Source: Beijerinckia mobilis (lineage in GTDB: Bacteria; Pseudomonadota; Alphaproteobacteria; Rhizobiales; Beijerinckiaceae). Taken from it: DNA of 64,000 bases. The stretch spans positions 1 to 64,000 of the forward strand of contig NZ_JQJH01000023.1 of assembly GCF_000745425.1 (NCBI RefSeq), given 5' to 3'. The notes below the pieces were generated by a model that was not told the origin of the DNA, searched no databases, and worked only from the letters and a program-made list of their open reading frames with translations. Within the stretch, counting starts at the first letter, position 1. Each line of letters begins with the position of its first letter. Shown here piece by piece: positions 18,808 to 27,225 of the stretch. The position numbers and the translations under genes are program-made.

Positions 18808-18934
18808 TCTTAACAAAACGCCGCAAGTACCATGAAGCAGATGATAGTGGCTGCGAGGAAGGTGAAAGTGATGGAGGTCGACGTGTGATGCACTATCATT
18901 CGCAAAGCGTAGTCAACAAACCGTTTTGTCGGGC
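18808..18934 (+). repeat. attC-like recombination site 1
   Basis: This site of about 127 bases has two nested dyads: ACAAAACG (18813-18820) pairs with CGTTTTGT (18922-18929), and ATGATAGTG (18841-18849) pairs with CACTATCAT (18891-18899). Its left end TAACAAAACGCCGCAAG resembles the start of Vibrio repeat attC sites. The right 7-mer is GTCGGGC, one base off the consensus GTTRRRY. The second copy lies downstream of the phosphotransferase gene. Reading it as an integron attC site is inference from length, dyad layout and position. Confidence 0.55.
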
Positions 18935-19001
18935 GCTCTACAGCGATATAGCGTTGAAAGTGGTTAAAGTAGTTACTGATCTCAAGAATTGGCTATAATC
19001 G

Positions 19002-19901
19002 ATGAGCGACGCCATGGGGACGTTAGCTTCCGAGTTCGATGTAGATGTGAGTCTTGCGACTCGCCTTTTGGCCAGTCAGTATCCTGAATTATCCACGCTT
19101 GAAATTAGGAAAGTTGGTTCCGGTTGGGATAACTGGATATTTCGACTAGGAAGCACTTTGGCGTTGCGTTTTCCTAGGCGAAATGTAGCAGGGATCGCAA
19201 TTAGAAACGAGCAGATTTGGTTGCCACTGTTGGAAAAGCGATTACCTCTTCAAATACCCACCCCAATTAAAGTTGGACAGCCTGATGGGGAGTATCCGTG
19301 GTATTGGAGTGTCATTCAGTGGCTTGATGGTGAAACCGCTGACATCGTTTTTCTGGATCAAAATCAAGGTCAAGTGCTTGGAAGCTTTTTTGAAGCACTT
19401 CATAGGGCAGCACCTGCGAACGCACCAAAGAATCCCTTTAGAGGAGGATCACTTTTTGAGCGAGAAAATCTATTCCTGAAGAGGATTACGACACTCATTC
19501 AAAAAAATGAGCCTGTGATCGAAGATATAATGTCGATTTGGCATAATGGGTTATCTGTTCCTATCGACGTGCCGTCTACATGGATTCACGGTGATCTGCA
19601 TCCATTAAATGTTTTAGCGACAAATGGTACGATCACGTCCATTATTGACTGGGGCGATATGGGCCAAGGTGATCGTGCTGCGGATTTGGCTGCAATTTGG
19701 ATGTTATTTCCTGATCGAGCAATGCGCCAAAGTTCAATTGCGGAATGCGCATCTGTAACGGAGGCAACTTGGAGAAGGGCTAAAGCTTGGGCTGTATTCT
19801 ATGCGGTACTGTTTAAGACTGCTGGCCTATCCGGAGATCAACGCATGGCGAGAATAGCAGAGGGGATATTTAGGAATCTACTTGAGGATACTTATTCATA
19901 A
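19002..19901 (+). CDS. Aminoglycoside phosphotransferase (APH) family protein
   Basis: This 299-residue kinase-like protein carries the APH/choline-kinase catalytic loop WIHGDLHPLNVL and the metal-binding IIDWGDMGQGDRAADLA, with the conserved KVGSGWDNWIFRLG near the N-terminus in the position of the glycine-rich loop. Family members phosphorylate aminoglycosides, macrolides or other small hydroxylated molecules. The true substrate cannot be read from sequence, and drug resistance is only a possibility. It is distinctly AT-rich against the GC-rich neighbours. With attC-like sites on both sides and the same orientation as the downstream site, it looks like an integron gene cassette. Confidence 0.88.
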   Translation: MSDAMGTLASEFDVDVSLATRLLASQYPELSTLEIRKVGSGWDNWIFRLGSTLALRFPRRNVAGIAIRNEQIWLPLLEKRLPLQIPTPIKVGQPDGEYPWYWSVIQWLDGETADIVFLDQNQGQVLGSFFEALHRAAPANAPKNPFRGGSLFERENLFLKRITTLIQKNEPVIEDIMSIWHNGLSVPIDVPSTWIHGDLHPLNVLATNGTITSIIDWGDMGQGDRAADLAAIWMLFPDRAMRQSSIAECASVTEATWRRAKAWAVFYAVLFKTAGLSGDQRMARIAEGIFRNLLEDTYS

Positions 19902-19956
19902 TCGCCAACCATCAGTGGAACGAGCCGAAAAGAGCAAGCACACTTAGGGCCTCTAA

Positions 19957-20878
19957 GAGCCTGATTCAACATTGGTGACGGCGGGTTCATGCCCTTGCGA
20001 TGCGTCGAGCGTATAGCTGAACGGACGCGATGACAAAGTCCTTTGCTAGGCGTCGATTTCGGTTTAGCCAAGCCAGCGTGCGCTCGACGACCCAACGGCG
20101 TGGTAGCACCTTGAAGCCCTTGGCGGCGTCGGATCGCTTGATGATCTCGATGGTCCACTTGCCAATCCGGCGCAGCGCGTCCCTGAGCTTATCACCGGCA
20201 TAACCTCCATCCGCGAACACATGGCGCAGCCAAGGGAAACGCCTGATGATTTCGGCGAGCACCAATGGCGCGCCGTCACGATCCTGAATGTCAGCGGCGT
20301 GCACGATGGCGTGGACCAGATTGCCATCGGTGTCGGTTAGGATGTGGCGCTTGCGCCCCTTGATCTTCTTGCCGGCATCGTAGCCACAGGGACCGCTGCT
20401 CTCCGTCGTCTTCACGCTCTGGCTATCGATGACACCCGCGCTGGGCGAAGCCTCCCGCCCTTCTGTTTCCTGAGTCATCATCAGCATGACATGGTTGATC
20501 GTCAGCCAAAGGCCATTGTCGCGCCATAGATAGAACCAGCGCTGGACCGTGGATACGGGCGGAAAACAAGGCGGCAGCATCCGCCATGGCAGACCTCCGC
20601 GCAGCAGGAACAGGATCGCTTCCACGACGCGCCGCAACGGCCATTTACGGGGGCGTCCTACTTGCGATGCTGCCGGAAGCAATGGCTCCAGCAACGCCCA
20701 TTCCGCATCCGTCAAATCGCTTGGCAAAGCCAGCCCGCTTCGCGCATGAAGGGCGCGAGTGGTGTCAGTCCACATCGTTGAATCCATGGTAGTTTTTGGC
20801 GAAACCCCTGAATCAACGACAGGCCATGCCGTCAAGCTAACCTGCTGATACCACTCAACTTAATTTCGGATCAGGCTC
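19957..20878 (-). mobile_element. Complete IS5-family element, IS1031 type, with TAA target duplication
   Basis: The element is 922 bp. Its ends are GAGCCTGATTCAAC on the left and, read inward, GAGCCTGATCCGAAA on the right, and TAA flanks both sides (19954-19956 and 20879-20881), matching the TNA duplication of IS1031-type elements. One uninterrupted transposase gene fills it. Removing the element restores CTAACAAAACT as the left arm of the second attC-like site, so it inserted into that site. Confidence 0.9.
19987..20787 (-). CDS. IS5-family (IS1031-type) transposase
   Basis: With the ATG at 20787 the transposase has 266 residues. It begins with an N-terminal DUF4096-like head (LTDAEWALLEPLLP, RKWPLRRVVEAILFLLRGG) and continues with the DDE core: D in VIDSQSVKTTE, D in VFADGGYAGDKL and E in WVVERTLAWLNRNRRL. 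The frame is intact, so the element may be active. A frame extending to 20835 is open, but the extra residues are not typical. It catalyses cut-and-paste transposition of the surrounding element. Confidence 0.93.
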   Translation of the reverse strand: MDSTMWTDTTRALHARSGLALPSDLTDAEWALLEPLLPAASQVGRPRKWPLRRVVEAILFLLRGGLPWRMLPPCFPPVSTVQRWFYLWRDNGLWLTINHVMLMMTQETEGREASPSAGVIDSQSVKTTESSGPCGYDAGKKIKGRKRHILTDTDGNLVHAIVHAADIQDRDGAPLVLAEIIRRFPWLRHVFADGGYAGDKLRDALRRIGKWTIEIIKRSDAAKGFKVLPRRWVVERTLAWLNRNRRLAKDFVIASVQLYARRIARA

Positions 20879-21003
20879 TAACAAAACTCGTCAAATACTC
20901 TAAACAGATGATAGTGACGGTGAAAATGGTGAATGCGCGATAAAAGTTAGTGTATCATATACTATCATCGGTCAAATCTGGTTGCCAAATAGTTTTGTTA
21001 GGC
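20876..21003 (+). repeat. attC-like recombination site 2 (interrupted at its left box by the insertion sequence)
   Basis: This site of about 128 bases has an outer perfect 11-bp dyad, CTAACAAAACT (20878-20888) with AGTTTTGTTAG (20991-21001), and an inner 9-bp dyad, GATGATAGT with ACTATCATC. The right box GTTAGGC (20997-21003) fits the attC consensus GTTRRRY exactly. It shares length, dyad positions and internal sequence with site 1 while the spacers differ, as expected of two attC sites from one array. It lies at the 3' side of the phosphotransferase gene in the orientation required of a cassette. Confidence 0.65.
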
Positions 21004-21128
21004 ATTCTTAGTATATCTCATTGATATTTTGAGTGTTTTCTGATAAGAGCGAAATGCTTCGCTATTTCATTTCCATGAAAATGCTCTGATTTTTCGAGTA
21101 GAGCGCTTCCGGATGTATCTGAAACACG

Positions 21129-21482
21129 CTAGCCGAGGGTCTTCGCATATTCGGCTTCCTTGAAGCCGACCAACAGTTGATCGCCGATTTCCAGCACCGG
21201 CCTTTTGATCATGGACGGCTGAGCCAGCATCAGACCGATTGCCTTTTGAGTATCGAGATCCTGTTTCTCTGTCTCAGGCAGCTTGCGGAAGGTTGTCCCC
21301 GCGCGATTCAGCAGCTTTTCCCATCCAACAATCTCGGCCCAATGTTCGAGCCGGCCGCGATCGATGCCTTTGGCCTTGTAGTCGTGGAAGTCATATAAAA
21401 TTTGATGCCCGTCGAGCCAGGTGCGAGCCTTCTTCATCGTATCGCAGCTTTTGATCCCGTAAATGATTGTGACTTTTTCCAT
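21129..21482 (-). CDS. ArsC/Spx-family reductase (YffB-like)
   Basis: This 117-residue thioredoxin-fold protein has the N-terminal IYGIKSCDTMKKARTWLD, where the single cysteine replaces a CxxC pair, and MIKRPVLEIGDQLLVGFKEAEY near the end. This matches the ArsC/YffB group rather than true Spx. YffB-like proteins are thought to be glutathione-dependent thiol reductases, and arsenate reduction is unproven for them. The start at 21482 has GAGG five bases upstream. It is the first ordinary chromosomal gene after the cassette region. Confidence 0.9.
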   Translation of the reverse strand: MEKVTIIYGIKSCDTMKKARTWLDGHQILYDFHDYKAKGIDRGRLEHWAEIVGWEKLLNRAGTTFRKLPETEKQDLDTQKAIGLMLAQPSMIKRPVLEIGDQLLVGFKEAEYAKTLG

Positions 21483-21594
21483 CGAGGCCTCGTCGTCGGT
21501 TCGTGTGGCTATTTGCAGGCCATACACGCAAGATGAACAAGGATTTGGCTCAAGGAGACTGTCCGGGCGATCCCGAAATGACGAAGCCGCATCC

Positions 21595-22416
21595 CTATTT
21601 CCGTTTCAGATAGCGGTCGATGAGGCGATTGGCGAGTGCCATTCGCCGGGTCGCAGCCTCGCGTTCGGCAGGTGGGTAATGATCGGGATGATGCTTTTTG
21701 GCGAAATCACGGCGGATACGGTGCAGGTCGGCGGCACATAAATCCCCCCTGAGCTGAAGTTCTTTCAAGACCCATTCCGTTTCCGAGACACCGTCATCGA
21801 TGCTCATGCGGACGTGGGTTGCGGTCCATCCGCTGGAAGAGCTTTCGTTCCGCGAACGCAATGTCTCCTCGAAGATTTTCTGAAAATTGGAGACGTGCGC
21901 ATCGGAACGCGCAGAAGATTGAGAATCTCGAGATTGGTTGTCTTGAGATGGGTTTTTTGGGGATCGCGGGGCGGATTTTTGCGATCCCTGATCCGGATTT
22001 TGCGGTGCTTTATCGCGAGACGATTCCTGAAAGGGTTTTTGGCTCGCTTCATGGGCTTGCACGGCGTCGCGATAGGCATTTGCCCAACCGATATCCATTG
22101 GCTGGGTGAGGGGCGCGAATAATTGGTTGACCCAGCTTTTCCAAAGGCCCGGTGACCGGTCGGCCGGGAAGCGGTCGTAGGCTGTTGGATCCTCAAGCGG
22201 ACGATCCTCAAGGGCGTGATCATCAAGAGAAGGCCTGTCGGCGGAAATTGCAATGGGGGCAGAGTCTTTGGATGGAGCTCTGCCCGACGCCATCGCGGTG
22301 CGGCTGCCGATTTCCTGCATCGAAGATGGATGTCCCGAAGCGGGAAGGCTGGCATGATCAATACTGTCGAGCACGCTTGTGAAATCGCTCTCGGCAGAGG
22401 GTTTCGTCGAACGCAT
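21595..22416 (-). CDS. J-domain protein with a C-terminal J domain
   Basis: The last 60 residues form a J domain with the HPD tripeptide in KKHHPDHYPP, preceded by helix II-like residues and followed by helix III/IV (ATRRMALANRLIDRYLKRK). J domains stimulate the ATPase of DnaK-type chaperones. The first 200 residues are low-complexity, rich in Ser, Asp, Pro and Gln (RDKAPQNPDQGSQKSAPRS), and look disordered, with one ordered block near LWKSWVNQLFAPLTQ. Placement of the J domain at the very end is the reverse of DnaJ. The client process is unknown. Confidence 0.8.
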   Translation of the reverse strand: MRSTKPSAESDFTSVLDSIDHASLPASGHPSSMQEIGSRTAMASGRAPSKDSAPIAISADRPSLDDHALEDRPLEDPTAYDRFPADRSPGLWKSWVNQLFAPLTQPMDIGWANAYRDAVQAHEASQKPFQESSRDKAPQNPDQGSQKSAPRSPKNPSQDNQSRDSQSSARSDAHVSNFQKIFEETLRSRNESSSSGWTATHVRMSIDDGVSETEWVLKELQLRGDLCAADLHRIRRDFAKKHHPDHYPPAEREAATRRMALANRLIDRYLKRK

Positions 22417-22582
22417 GGCGGGAAAACCGATCGGGTCAAGCGGGCCTCTCTCCTCTCAGGAATGAAAGTCCCGGATTTCTCGCCGAGTTTCCCCCAATCT
22501 CTTTGCCGGCGGCTTAAATCGATTTGCTCGATTTTACTCTCTCAAGGCTTCCTGGAGCTTATGGCTTCGAGCCGCAAAAGAT

Positions 22583-23239
22583 TCATTCTGCCGCGACGCC
22601 AGTGCCGATGGGGCAGGACACGCCGGTTCCCCCTAGCCCGCAATAGCCGTCGGGGTTCTTGGCCAGATATTGCTGGTGATAGTCTTCCGCGTAATAAAAC
22701 ATTGGCGCATCGCGGATTTCTGTGGTGATCGGGCCAAAGCCTGCCGCTCTCAGAACGGGTTCGAAGGCCGTTTTCGCGGCTTCCGCGGCTTTGCGCTGCG
22801 CTGCATCGAAAACATAGATGCCGGAACGATATTGTGTGCCGATATCGTTGCCTTGCCGATAGCCCTGTGTCGGATCATGGCTTTCGAAGAAGATTTTGAG
22901 GAGATCGGCATAAGTCACGCGTTTCGGATCATAGACGACGAGAACGACTTCATTATGCCCCGTCTTGCCGGTGCAGACTTCCTCATAGGTCGGATTGGGC
23001 GTAAAGCCGCCGGCATAGCCAACCGCCGTGGAATAGATTCCTTCGCCAATCTGCCAGAACCGTCTTTCCGCGCCCCAGAAACAACCGAGACCGAAAAGCG
23101 CCGTTTCCAAGCCTGCGGGAAAAGGCGGATGCAAAGGGTGTCCATTGACGAAATGGGTGGTGGCCGTCGCGATGGGCTCCGGCCGTCCGGGCAAAGCCTC
23201 CGCCTCGCTCGGCATCGTTACCTTCTTGTGAAACCACAT
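22583..23239 (-). CDS. msrA: Peptide-methionine (S)-S-oxide reductase MsrA
   Basis: MsrA repairs methionine-S-sulfoxide in proteins. The 218 residues contain the catalytic [11 protein letters not shown] (C53) and, at the C-terminus, [15 protein letters not shown], whose cysteines are the usual resolving and recycling residues. GAGGAGAAAC upstream of the ATG is a good ribosome site. A copy of the GCTCC/CTCAAAA repeat follows its promoter side within 100 bases. Confidence 0.97.
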   Translation of the reverse strand: MWFHKKVTMPSEAEALPGRPEPIATATTHFVNGHPLHPPFPAGLETALFGLGCFWGAERRFWQIGEGIYSTAVGYAGGFTPNPTYEEVCTGKTGHNEVVLVVYDPKRVTYADLLKIFFESHDPTQGYRQGNDIGTQYRSGIYVFDAAQRKAAEAAKTAFEPVLRAAGFGPITTEIRDAPMFYYAEDYHQQYLAKNPDGYCGLGGTGVSCPIGTGVAAE

Positions 23240-23274
23240 GAAAGTTTCTCCTCGTTAGAGCGTTTCGGATTGAG

Positions 23275-23332
23275 CCGGCCACGCTCCACTCAAAAAATCA
23301 AAGTATTTTCAAAACAATCGAGTCGCGATGCG
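23275..23332 (+). repeat. Dispersed repeat family 2, copy 1
   Basis: This element of about 55 bases (GGCCACGCTCCACTCAAAAA onwards, ending GAGTCGCGATGCG) aligns with copies at 25093-25149 and 60755-60812. All share a CTCC(A/C)nTCAAAA block, a run ending TTTTCAA, and a GAGTCG(C/T)GA(A/T)GCG-like tail. It lies upstream of msrA. The rest of the 635-base gap up to trcR contains no gene that I can support. Confidence 0.55.
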
Positions 23333-23874
23333 ATCTCCCGCATCCATGCTGCTTGACATGGGTGCACAAACGAAAAACCGCCATCGTGACACGCGCCAGC
23401 CATGGCTATTATCGCGCCGGCTGTAACGATTGAAATACAATTTCGGCAGCGTGACTGTCGAATGATCGTTTTCTTTAGAGGGTGGAGGCTTTTTATCCGG
23501 GCTGGTGCGGGCACCCATTTGCTTTTGGCCGAGGAGACTCCTATATAAGAAATCTCCCTTTCTTGGCTGGCATCGTTTGGGCACGAGCCGCGCGCTTGGC
23601 TGCTGGAGCAGCCGCGTGCCTGGAGCGTGACAGCGATTGTTTCCGGAACGGCCTGGATGTGTTCCGGATTGGTGCTGCGACAAATGATCCTGGACCTGAT
23701 ACGTCCAGGGGGGTGAAGTCCGGAAGCAGCCTGAATGCAGGGGCATCAGGGATCGGCGCGAGCTCGACTGAAGGAGCGTCTTGCGGATTGCTCCGGCTCC
23801 CGGCAGACTTGAAGGGAACGGACGGATCGACATTCTTTCCTGGTCCGGGACGGGAATGGTTCAAGGAGTATGTC

Positions 23875-24579
23875 ATGAGCAATGCGCCGTTGATGCCGAA
23901 AGCCACCGCCGTCTGGCTCGTGGAAAACACCTCGCTGACATTCGACCAGATCGCCGATTTCTGTAAATTGCACCCGTTGGAGGTCAAGGGGATCGCCGAT
24001 GGTGAAGTCGCCTCCGGTATCAAGGGCCACGATCCGATCACCTCGGGGCAATTGACCCGCGAGGAAATCGCCCTTTCGGAAAAAAATTCGAACAGGCCGT
24101 TGCAACTTGCTCAGTCGAAAGTCCGGCTGCCGGAGATAAAGCGCCGTGGCGCGCGTTATACGCCGCTGTCGCGCCGGCAGGACCGGCCCAATGCCATTTT
24201 ATGGCTCGTGCGCAATCATCCTGAATTGAAGGATGCGCAGATCATGCGTCTCGTTGGCACGACGAAAACCACCCTGCAGGCGATCCGCAACCGCACGCAT
24301 TGGAATTCCGCTGCCCTGACGCCGACGGATCCGGTGACGCTCGGCCTTTGCACTCAGATGGATCTCGATCTCGAAGTCGCTCGTGCCGCCAAGAACCAGC
24401 CTTTGGTCCAGGATCATGGTCAGACCCTGATGCCTGCCGAGCTCACAACAGCGTATGATGTCGAGGAAGAGGATGTTTTCGGCTCTTCGGAAGGTCATCG
24501 GCCGGCAGAAGACAATGAAGAGACCGTCAATCTCGATTCCGTCTTCGCCAAGCTGAAGGATTACAAGGCCGAGGAATGA
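23875..24579 (+). CDS. trcR: Cell cycle transcriptional regulator TrcR (DUF1013)
   Basis: This 234-residue protein matches the alphaproteobacterial DUF1013/TrcR family: MPKATAVWLVENTSLTFDQI at the start, FCKLHPLEVKGIADGEVA, and the central RPNAILWLVRNHPELKDAQI followed by the HTH-like LVGTTKTTLQAIRNRTHWN. In Caulobacter TrcR contributes to cell-cycle transcription. That role here is inferred. The acidic C-terminal tail (YDVEEEDVFGSSEG) is typical. AGGAG lies seven bases before the ATG at 23875. The frame is open far upstream, but the added sequence is not coding-like. Confidence 0.92.
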   Translation: MSNAPLMPKATAVWLVENTSLTFDQIADFCKLHPLEVKGIADGEVASGIKGHDPITSGQLTREEIALSEKNSNRPLQLAQSKVRLPEIKRRGARYTPLSRRQDRPNAILWLVRNHPELKDAQIMRLVGTTKTTLQAIRNRTHWNSAALTPTDPVTLGLCTQMDLDLEVARAAKNQPLVQDHGQTLMPAELTTAYDVEEEDVFGSSEGHRPAEDNEETVNLDSVFAKLKDYKAEE

Positions 24580-24711
24580 TTTTCCTCTGACGAGCCTGCT
24601 GAAGCGCGCCGATAGATGTTGGAAGGCATTCCTCTGGGTTTGACGAGGAGCCTTCGATGGAAGCGGAGAGGACCGGATCCGGTGGCGCGGGAAGGTCACG
24701 ATTAATATCGT

Positions 24712-24738
24712 GTCTCAATGAGAATGAGGCATTGAGAC
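24712..24738. repeat. Palindrome family 1, GTCTCAATG type
   Basis: GTCTCAATG and CATTGAGAC form a perfect 9-bp stem with a 9-base loop, 130 bases after trcR. Similar stems built on GTCTC-AATGA or TTGATCC occur at 24796, 26632, 27729 and 63448. Confidence 0.6.
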
Positions 24739-24765
24739 CCGCTCATTGAAACATAGCCCCTGCGA

Positions 24766-24828
24766 CTGCAGGCGGCTGCTTCCCGCAGAATCTTCCTTGA
24801 TCCCATCAAGTTGGGATCAAGAAGACGT
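24766..24828 (+). repeat. Palindrome family 1, TTGATCCCA type
   Basis: CTTGATCCCA and TGGGATCAAG (24796-24805 / 24812-24821) form a perfect 10-bp stem with a 6-base loop, preceded by GGCTGCTTCCCGCAG(A) and followed by AAGAC. The leading block recurs before the stem at 26611 (GGCGGCTTCCCGCAGGACTT) and at 27710 (GGAGGCTTCCCGCCGGATCT), so the repeat is more than a hairpin. Confidence 0.65.
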
Positions 24829-25092
24829 GGTACGAGAGAGACAAGCCTCGCGAAAGGACCATGGTTTAGGAAAGCGGAAGCCGGGGAAGCGACATCTGCA
24901 TCATTGCAGGCGATGCCGCACTCCCATTTTCGCCCCGAAAAACCTTTTGCCGTGACCGGACGAAGGGACAGACCATGGTCGCCGCTTTTTTTGTGTGTTC
25001 CTTCCCGGGAAGGAACACTTTCTCGTTGGCTATTTTTCGCTCTTTGGCCGTTTTTCTTCGTGACGTCGCCTTCGAGTGCATCGGATTTGTCC

Positions 25093-25149
25093 GGAAACGC
25101 TCCAGTCAAAAAAATCAGGGTCTTTTCAAACTACTACAATCCCGAGGCG
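25093..25149 (+). repeat. Dispersed repeat family 2, copy 2
   Basis: GGAAACGCTCCAGTCAAAAA is followed by a TCTTTTCAAAC block and a CCCGAGGCG tail. It aligns with copies upstream of msrA and at the start of the thermonuclease gene. It lies in a 640-base interval between trcR and the next small gene, in which I see no other gene. Confidence 0.5.
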
Positions 25150-25217
25150 ATTCAACGTCGTCGGAAGGTGCTTTAGGGGCTCCGATCAAGGGCCATTTGA
25201 GGCATCCATTGCGCTGC

Positions 25218-25481
25218 ATGTTATCGCATACAGCCGCCGCGTCGGGCGGAATGCTGCTGCTCGTTTGTCTCGCGGACCCGCCGCTTCTTGCTGCCGATCT
25301 CGATGCCATGCCCCGCACGCATCCGCGCCCGCCACAGACCGCACAGGGACCATTGCTTGATCCGAACTGCCGGATCATCCCGCAGCCGCAGCTTGATCTT
25401 TATGGCTATGTCCGGTTTTTCAGGCCGACCATTGTCTGTTTCTCCCGCGGCCTGCTTGCCGATTCCTTCCAGCGCTGGTGA
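25218..25481 (+). CDS. Small secreted protein (hypothetical, 87 aa)
   Basis: The frame begins with a plausible signal peptide (MLSHTAAASGGMLLLVCLAD, cleavage near LLAAD), followed by a Pro-rich linker and a conserved-looking block CRIIPQPQLDLYGYVRFFRP with two further cysteines. I recall similar short periplasmic proteins in Rhizobiales but cannot name a family. No strong ribosome site is visible. The frame is open further upstream across a repeat copy, which argues for the internal start used here. Confidence 0.45.
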   Translation: MLSHTAAASGGMLLLVCLADPPLLAADLDAMPRTHPRPPQTAQGPLLDPNCRIIPQPQLDLYGYVRFFRPTIVCFSRGLLADSFQRW

Positions 25482-25640
25482 AAAGGTTTTACGCTCCGTT
25501 TGCCGCAAGCATGGGTGGTTGGAGAGGCCATCGGAGTGGAGACCTTCGATCTGGTGACAAAAGCGCCTCGCACGACGCATTCCGTTCTTGTGCGAGGTCG
25601 CATGATTGCCTGATGCAGGGTCGCAAATGATCAATCAGGC

Positions 25641-26297
25641 TCAGAAGTGATCGGCATTATGCGTCGCCTCATCCGGCGGAATTTCATACTGTTTCAGAAA
25701 GGGAATCTGGGACAGTGTGAACAGAAAGGCGAGGATCATCGTCCCGGGAAATTTGAAGGCGACCCAGACGTCGGTACTTTGTGTGCGCCAGATGAACTCG
25801 TTCAATAAAGCCATGCCGAGGAAGAACAGGCCCCAGCGCAATGTCAACAGGCGCCAGCCTTTCTCGCTCAGGTCGAGCGCCTGATCGAGCATGATCGGCA
25901 GAAGCGGTTTGCCGAACAACAATCCTCCCAGCAGCGCCGCCGCAAAACCCACATAAAGGATGGTCGGTTTGATCTTGATGAAACTTGGATCATGCCAATA
26001 GAGCGTGAGTGCCCCGAAAACGATGACGAGGATCGCCGTTACGAGAGGCATGATAGGGAGGCGGCGCGTCACGCCATAGGAGATGAACAGGGTCACAAGG
26101 ACGGTGGGCATCAGGATAAGGGTGGCGGTGAATAAGCCCGCATTTTCGCCCGTTGCCTGCTCCGCCGAGAGAAATGGCGCGACCAAGGGCCGGAAAAGGG
26201 CCGGCCGTGCATTGGCGAAGAAGAACAGCAGCAGTGGTCCCATTTCCAAAAGCAGTTTGAGCCAGGGATTGAGCGGTGCCTTGGCTTGTTCCTTCAC
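25641..26297 (-). CDS. yciB: Inner membrane septation-associated protein YciB (IspZ)
   Basis: This 218-residue polytopic inner membrane protein has about five to six membrane helices and the family features LLLEMGPLLLFFFAN, KIKPTILYVGFAAALLGG and a conserved WRLLTLRWGLFFLGMALLNE segment. YciB/IspZ proteins influence cell envelope and septum synthesis. The GTG start at 26297 has GAGGAG seven bases upstream. The longer frame to 26381 lacks one. Confidence 0.93.
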   Translation of the reverse strand: MKEQAKAPLNPWLKLLLEMGPLLLFFFANARPALFRPLVAPFLSAEQATGENAGLFTATLILMPTVLVTLFISYGVTRRLPIMPLVTAILVIVFGALTLYWHDPSFIKIKPTILYVGFAAALLGGLLFGKPLLPIMLDQALDLSEKGWRLLTLRWGLFFLGMALLNEFIWRTQSTDVWVAFKFPGTMILAFLFTLSQIPFLKQYEIPPDEATHNADHF

Positions 26298-26610
26298 GAT
26301 TGTCTCCTCGGCATTGCATAGCCTCTTTGAATGGTGGGGAACACTCGAATGTCCATTGTCGGTAAAAAGGCTCGAAAGCACAGGTAAAACCTGTTTGGCG
26401 ACGATCTTGCCTCAATCCTGGGGGGTGCAACCGGTCGACGATTGATCATGCGTCGACAGTGCCGCGATGAACTGTGCATCTGTTTGCGGAAAACATTCTA
26501 TGCGTTTCCAAGAACAGCGATATTGCCTGCGCGTAGGCTTTATCGAGTGTCACCCTAAATCAATTCCTGGCGGGCGTGTTTCATCAGGATTTGGCCTCGC
26601 GACTTCTGGC

Positions 26611-26668
26611 TGGCGGCTTCCCGCAGGACTTCATTGATCCCAACAGGTTTGGATCAATGAGACTTGAT
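26611..26668 (+). repeat. Palindrome family 1, third copy
   Basis: The GGCGGCTTCCCGCAGGACTT block is followed by CATTGATCC and GGATCAATG (26632-26640 / 26651-26659), a perfect 9-bp stem, then AGAC. It matches the copy at 24766 in both leader and stem. The surrounding 630-base gap between yciB and the next small gene shows no other feature. Confidence 0.6.
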
Positions 26669-26931
26669 ATAAGAGCATAGAGAACCAGGGAAGATGGTTT
26701 CGTGCCGGCGATTGAAAGGGAAAAGATCGACGAGACGATGCCGATTGACCTTCGGGAGGGTGCGACAAAGGCATTTTCGCCCGGTTAGCAGATTCATTTC
26801 GAATAGAAGCGCGGTTTGGAACCATCTGCCGGATCGCTGCAATCTTGATCAATTGGTGAATAAAGGTCCTGGAGCGGGTCTTTATGCTGGCGGATGGCTC
26901 AACGGGACAGATTCTGGAAGGATGGCGCAGA

Positions 26932-27153
26932 ATGAAGCTGGAACTTGAATTTTCTCCGCCCGAGGGCGAAATACCCTCGACAATACGTATCATTTTGAAT
27001 CCCGTCGGCGAATCGCCGACGAGTGGGTTGCCGCTGGTGACCACTAATTGCAAAAGCCTCGACGAGATTGAAAATCAGGTCCAGGCCATCGAGAAACAAT
27101 TAGGCAAGATCCGCAAGGAAGCGGGCAAGTTCTTCGCGTCTTCAGCAAAATGA
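26932..27153 (+). CDS. Small hypothetical protein (73 aa)
   Basis: This is a soluble protein with a beta-rich N-terminal half (MKLELEFSPPEGE) and a C-terminal amphipathic helix (LDEIENQVQAIEKQLGKIRK). GGAAGGATGG lies before the ATG at 26932, while an ATG at 26884 would add 16 residues. I do not recognise a family. Codon use fits a real gene. The stop is about 70 bases from the convergent neighbour. Confidence 0.6.
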   Translation: MKLELEFSPPEGEIPSTIRIILNPVGESPTSGLPLVTTNCKSLDEIENQVQAIEKQLGKIRKEAGKFFASSAK

Positions 27154-27225
27154 AGGCGGATCGGCCTGACGGTTCGCCCCTCGGCCGATCCATATGCACT
27201 TCCCTGTGAGTTGCTCCTGTGCGCC

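Noticed and set aside
19002-19901. Definite aminoglycoside resistance gene
   Set aside because: The kinase motifs show only the broad APH family. Substrate cannot be read from sequence, so no resistance phenotype is claimed.
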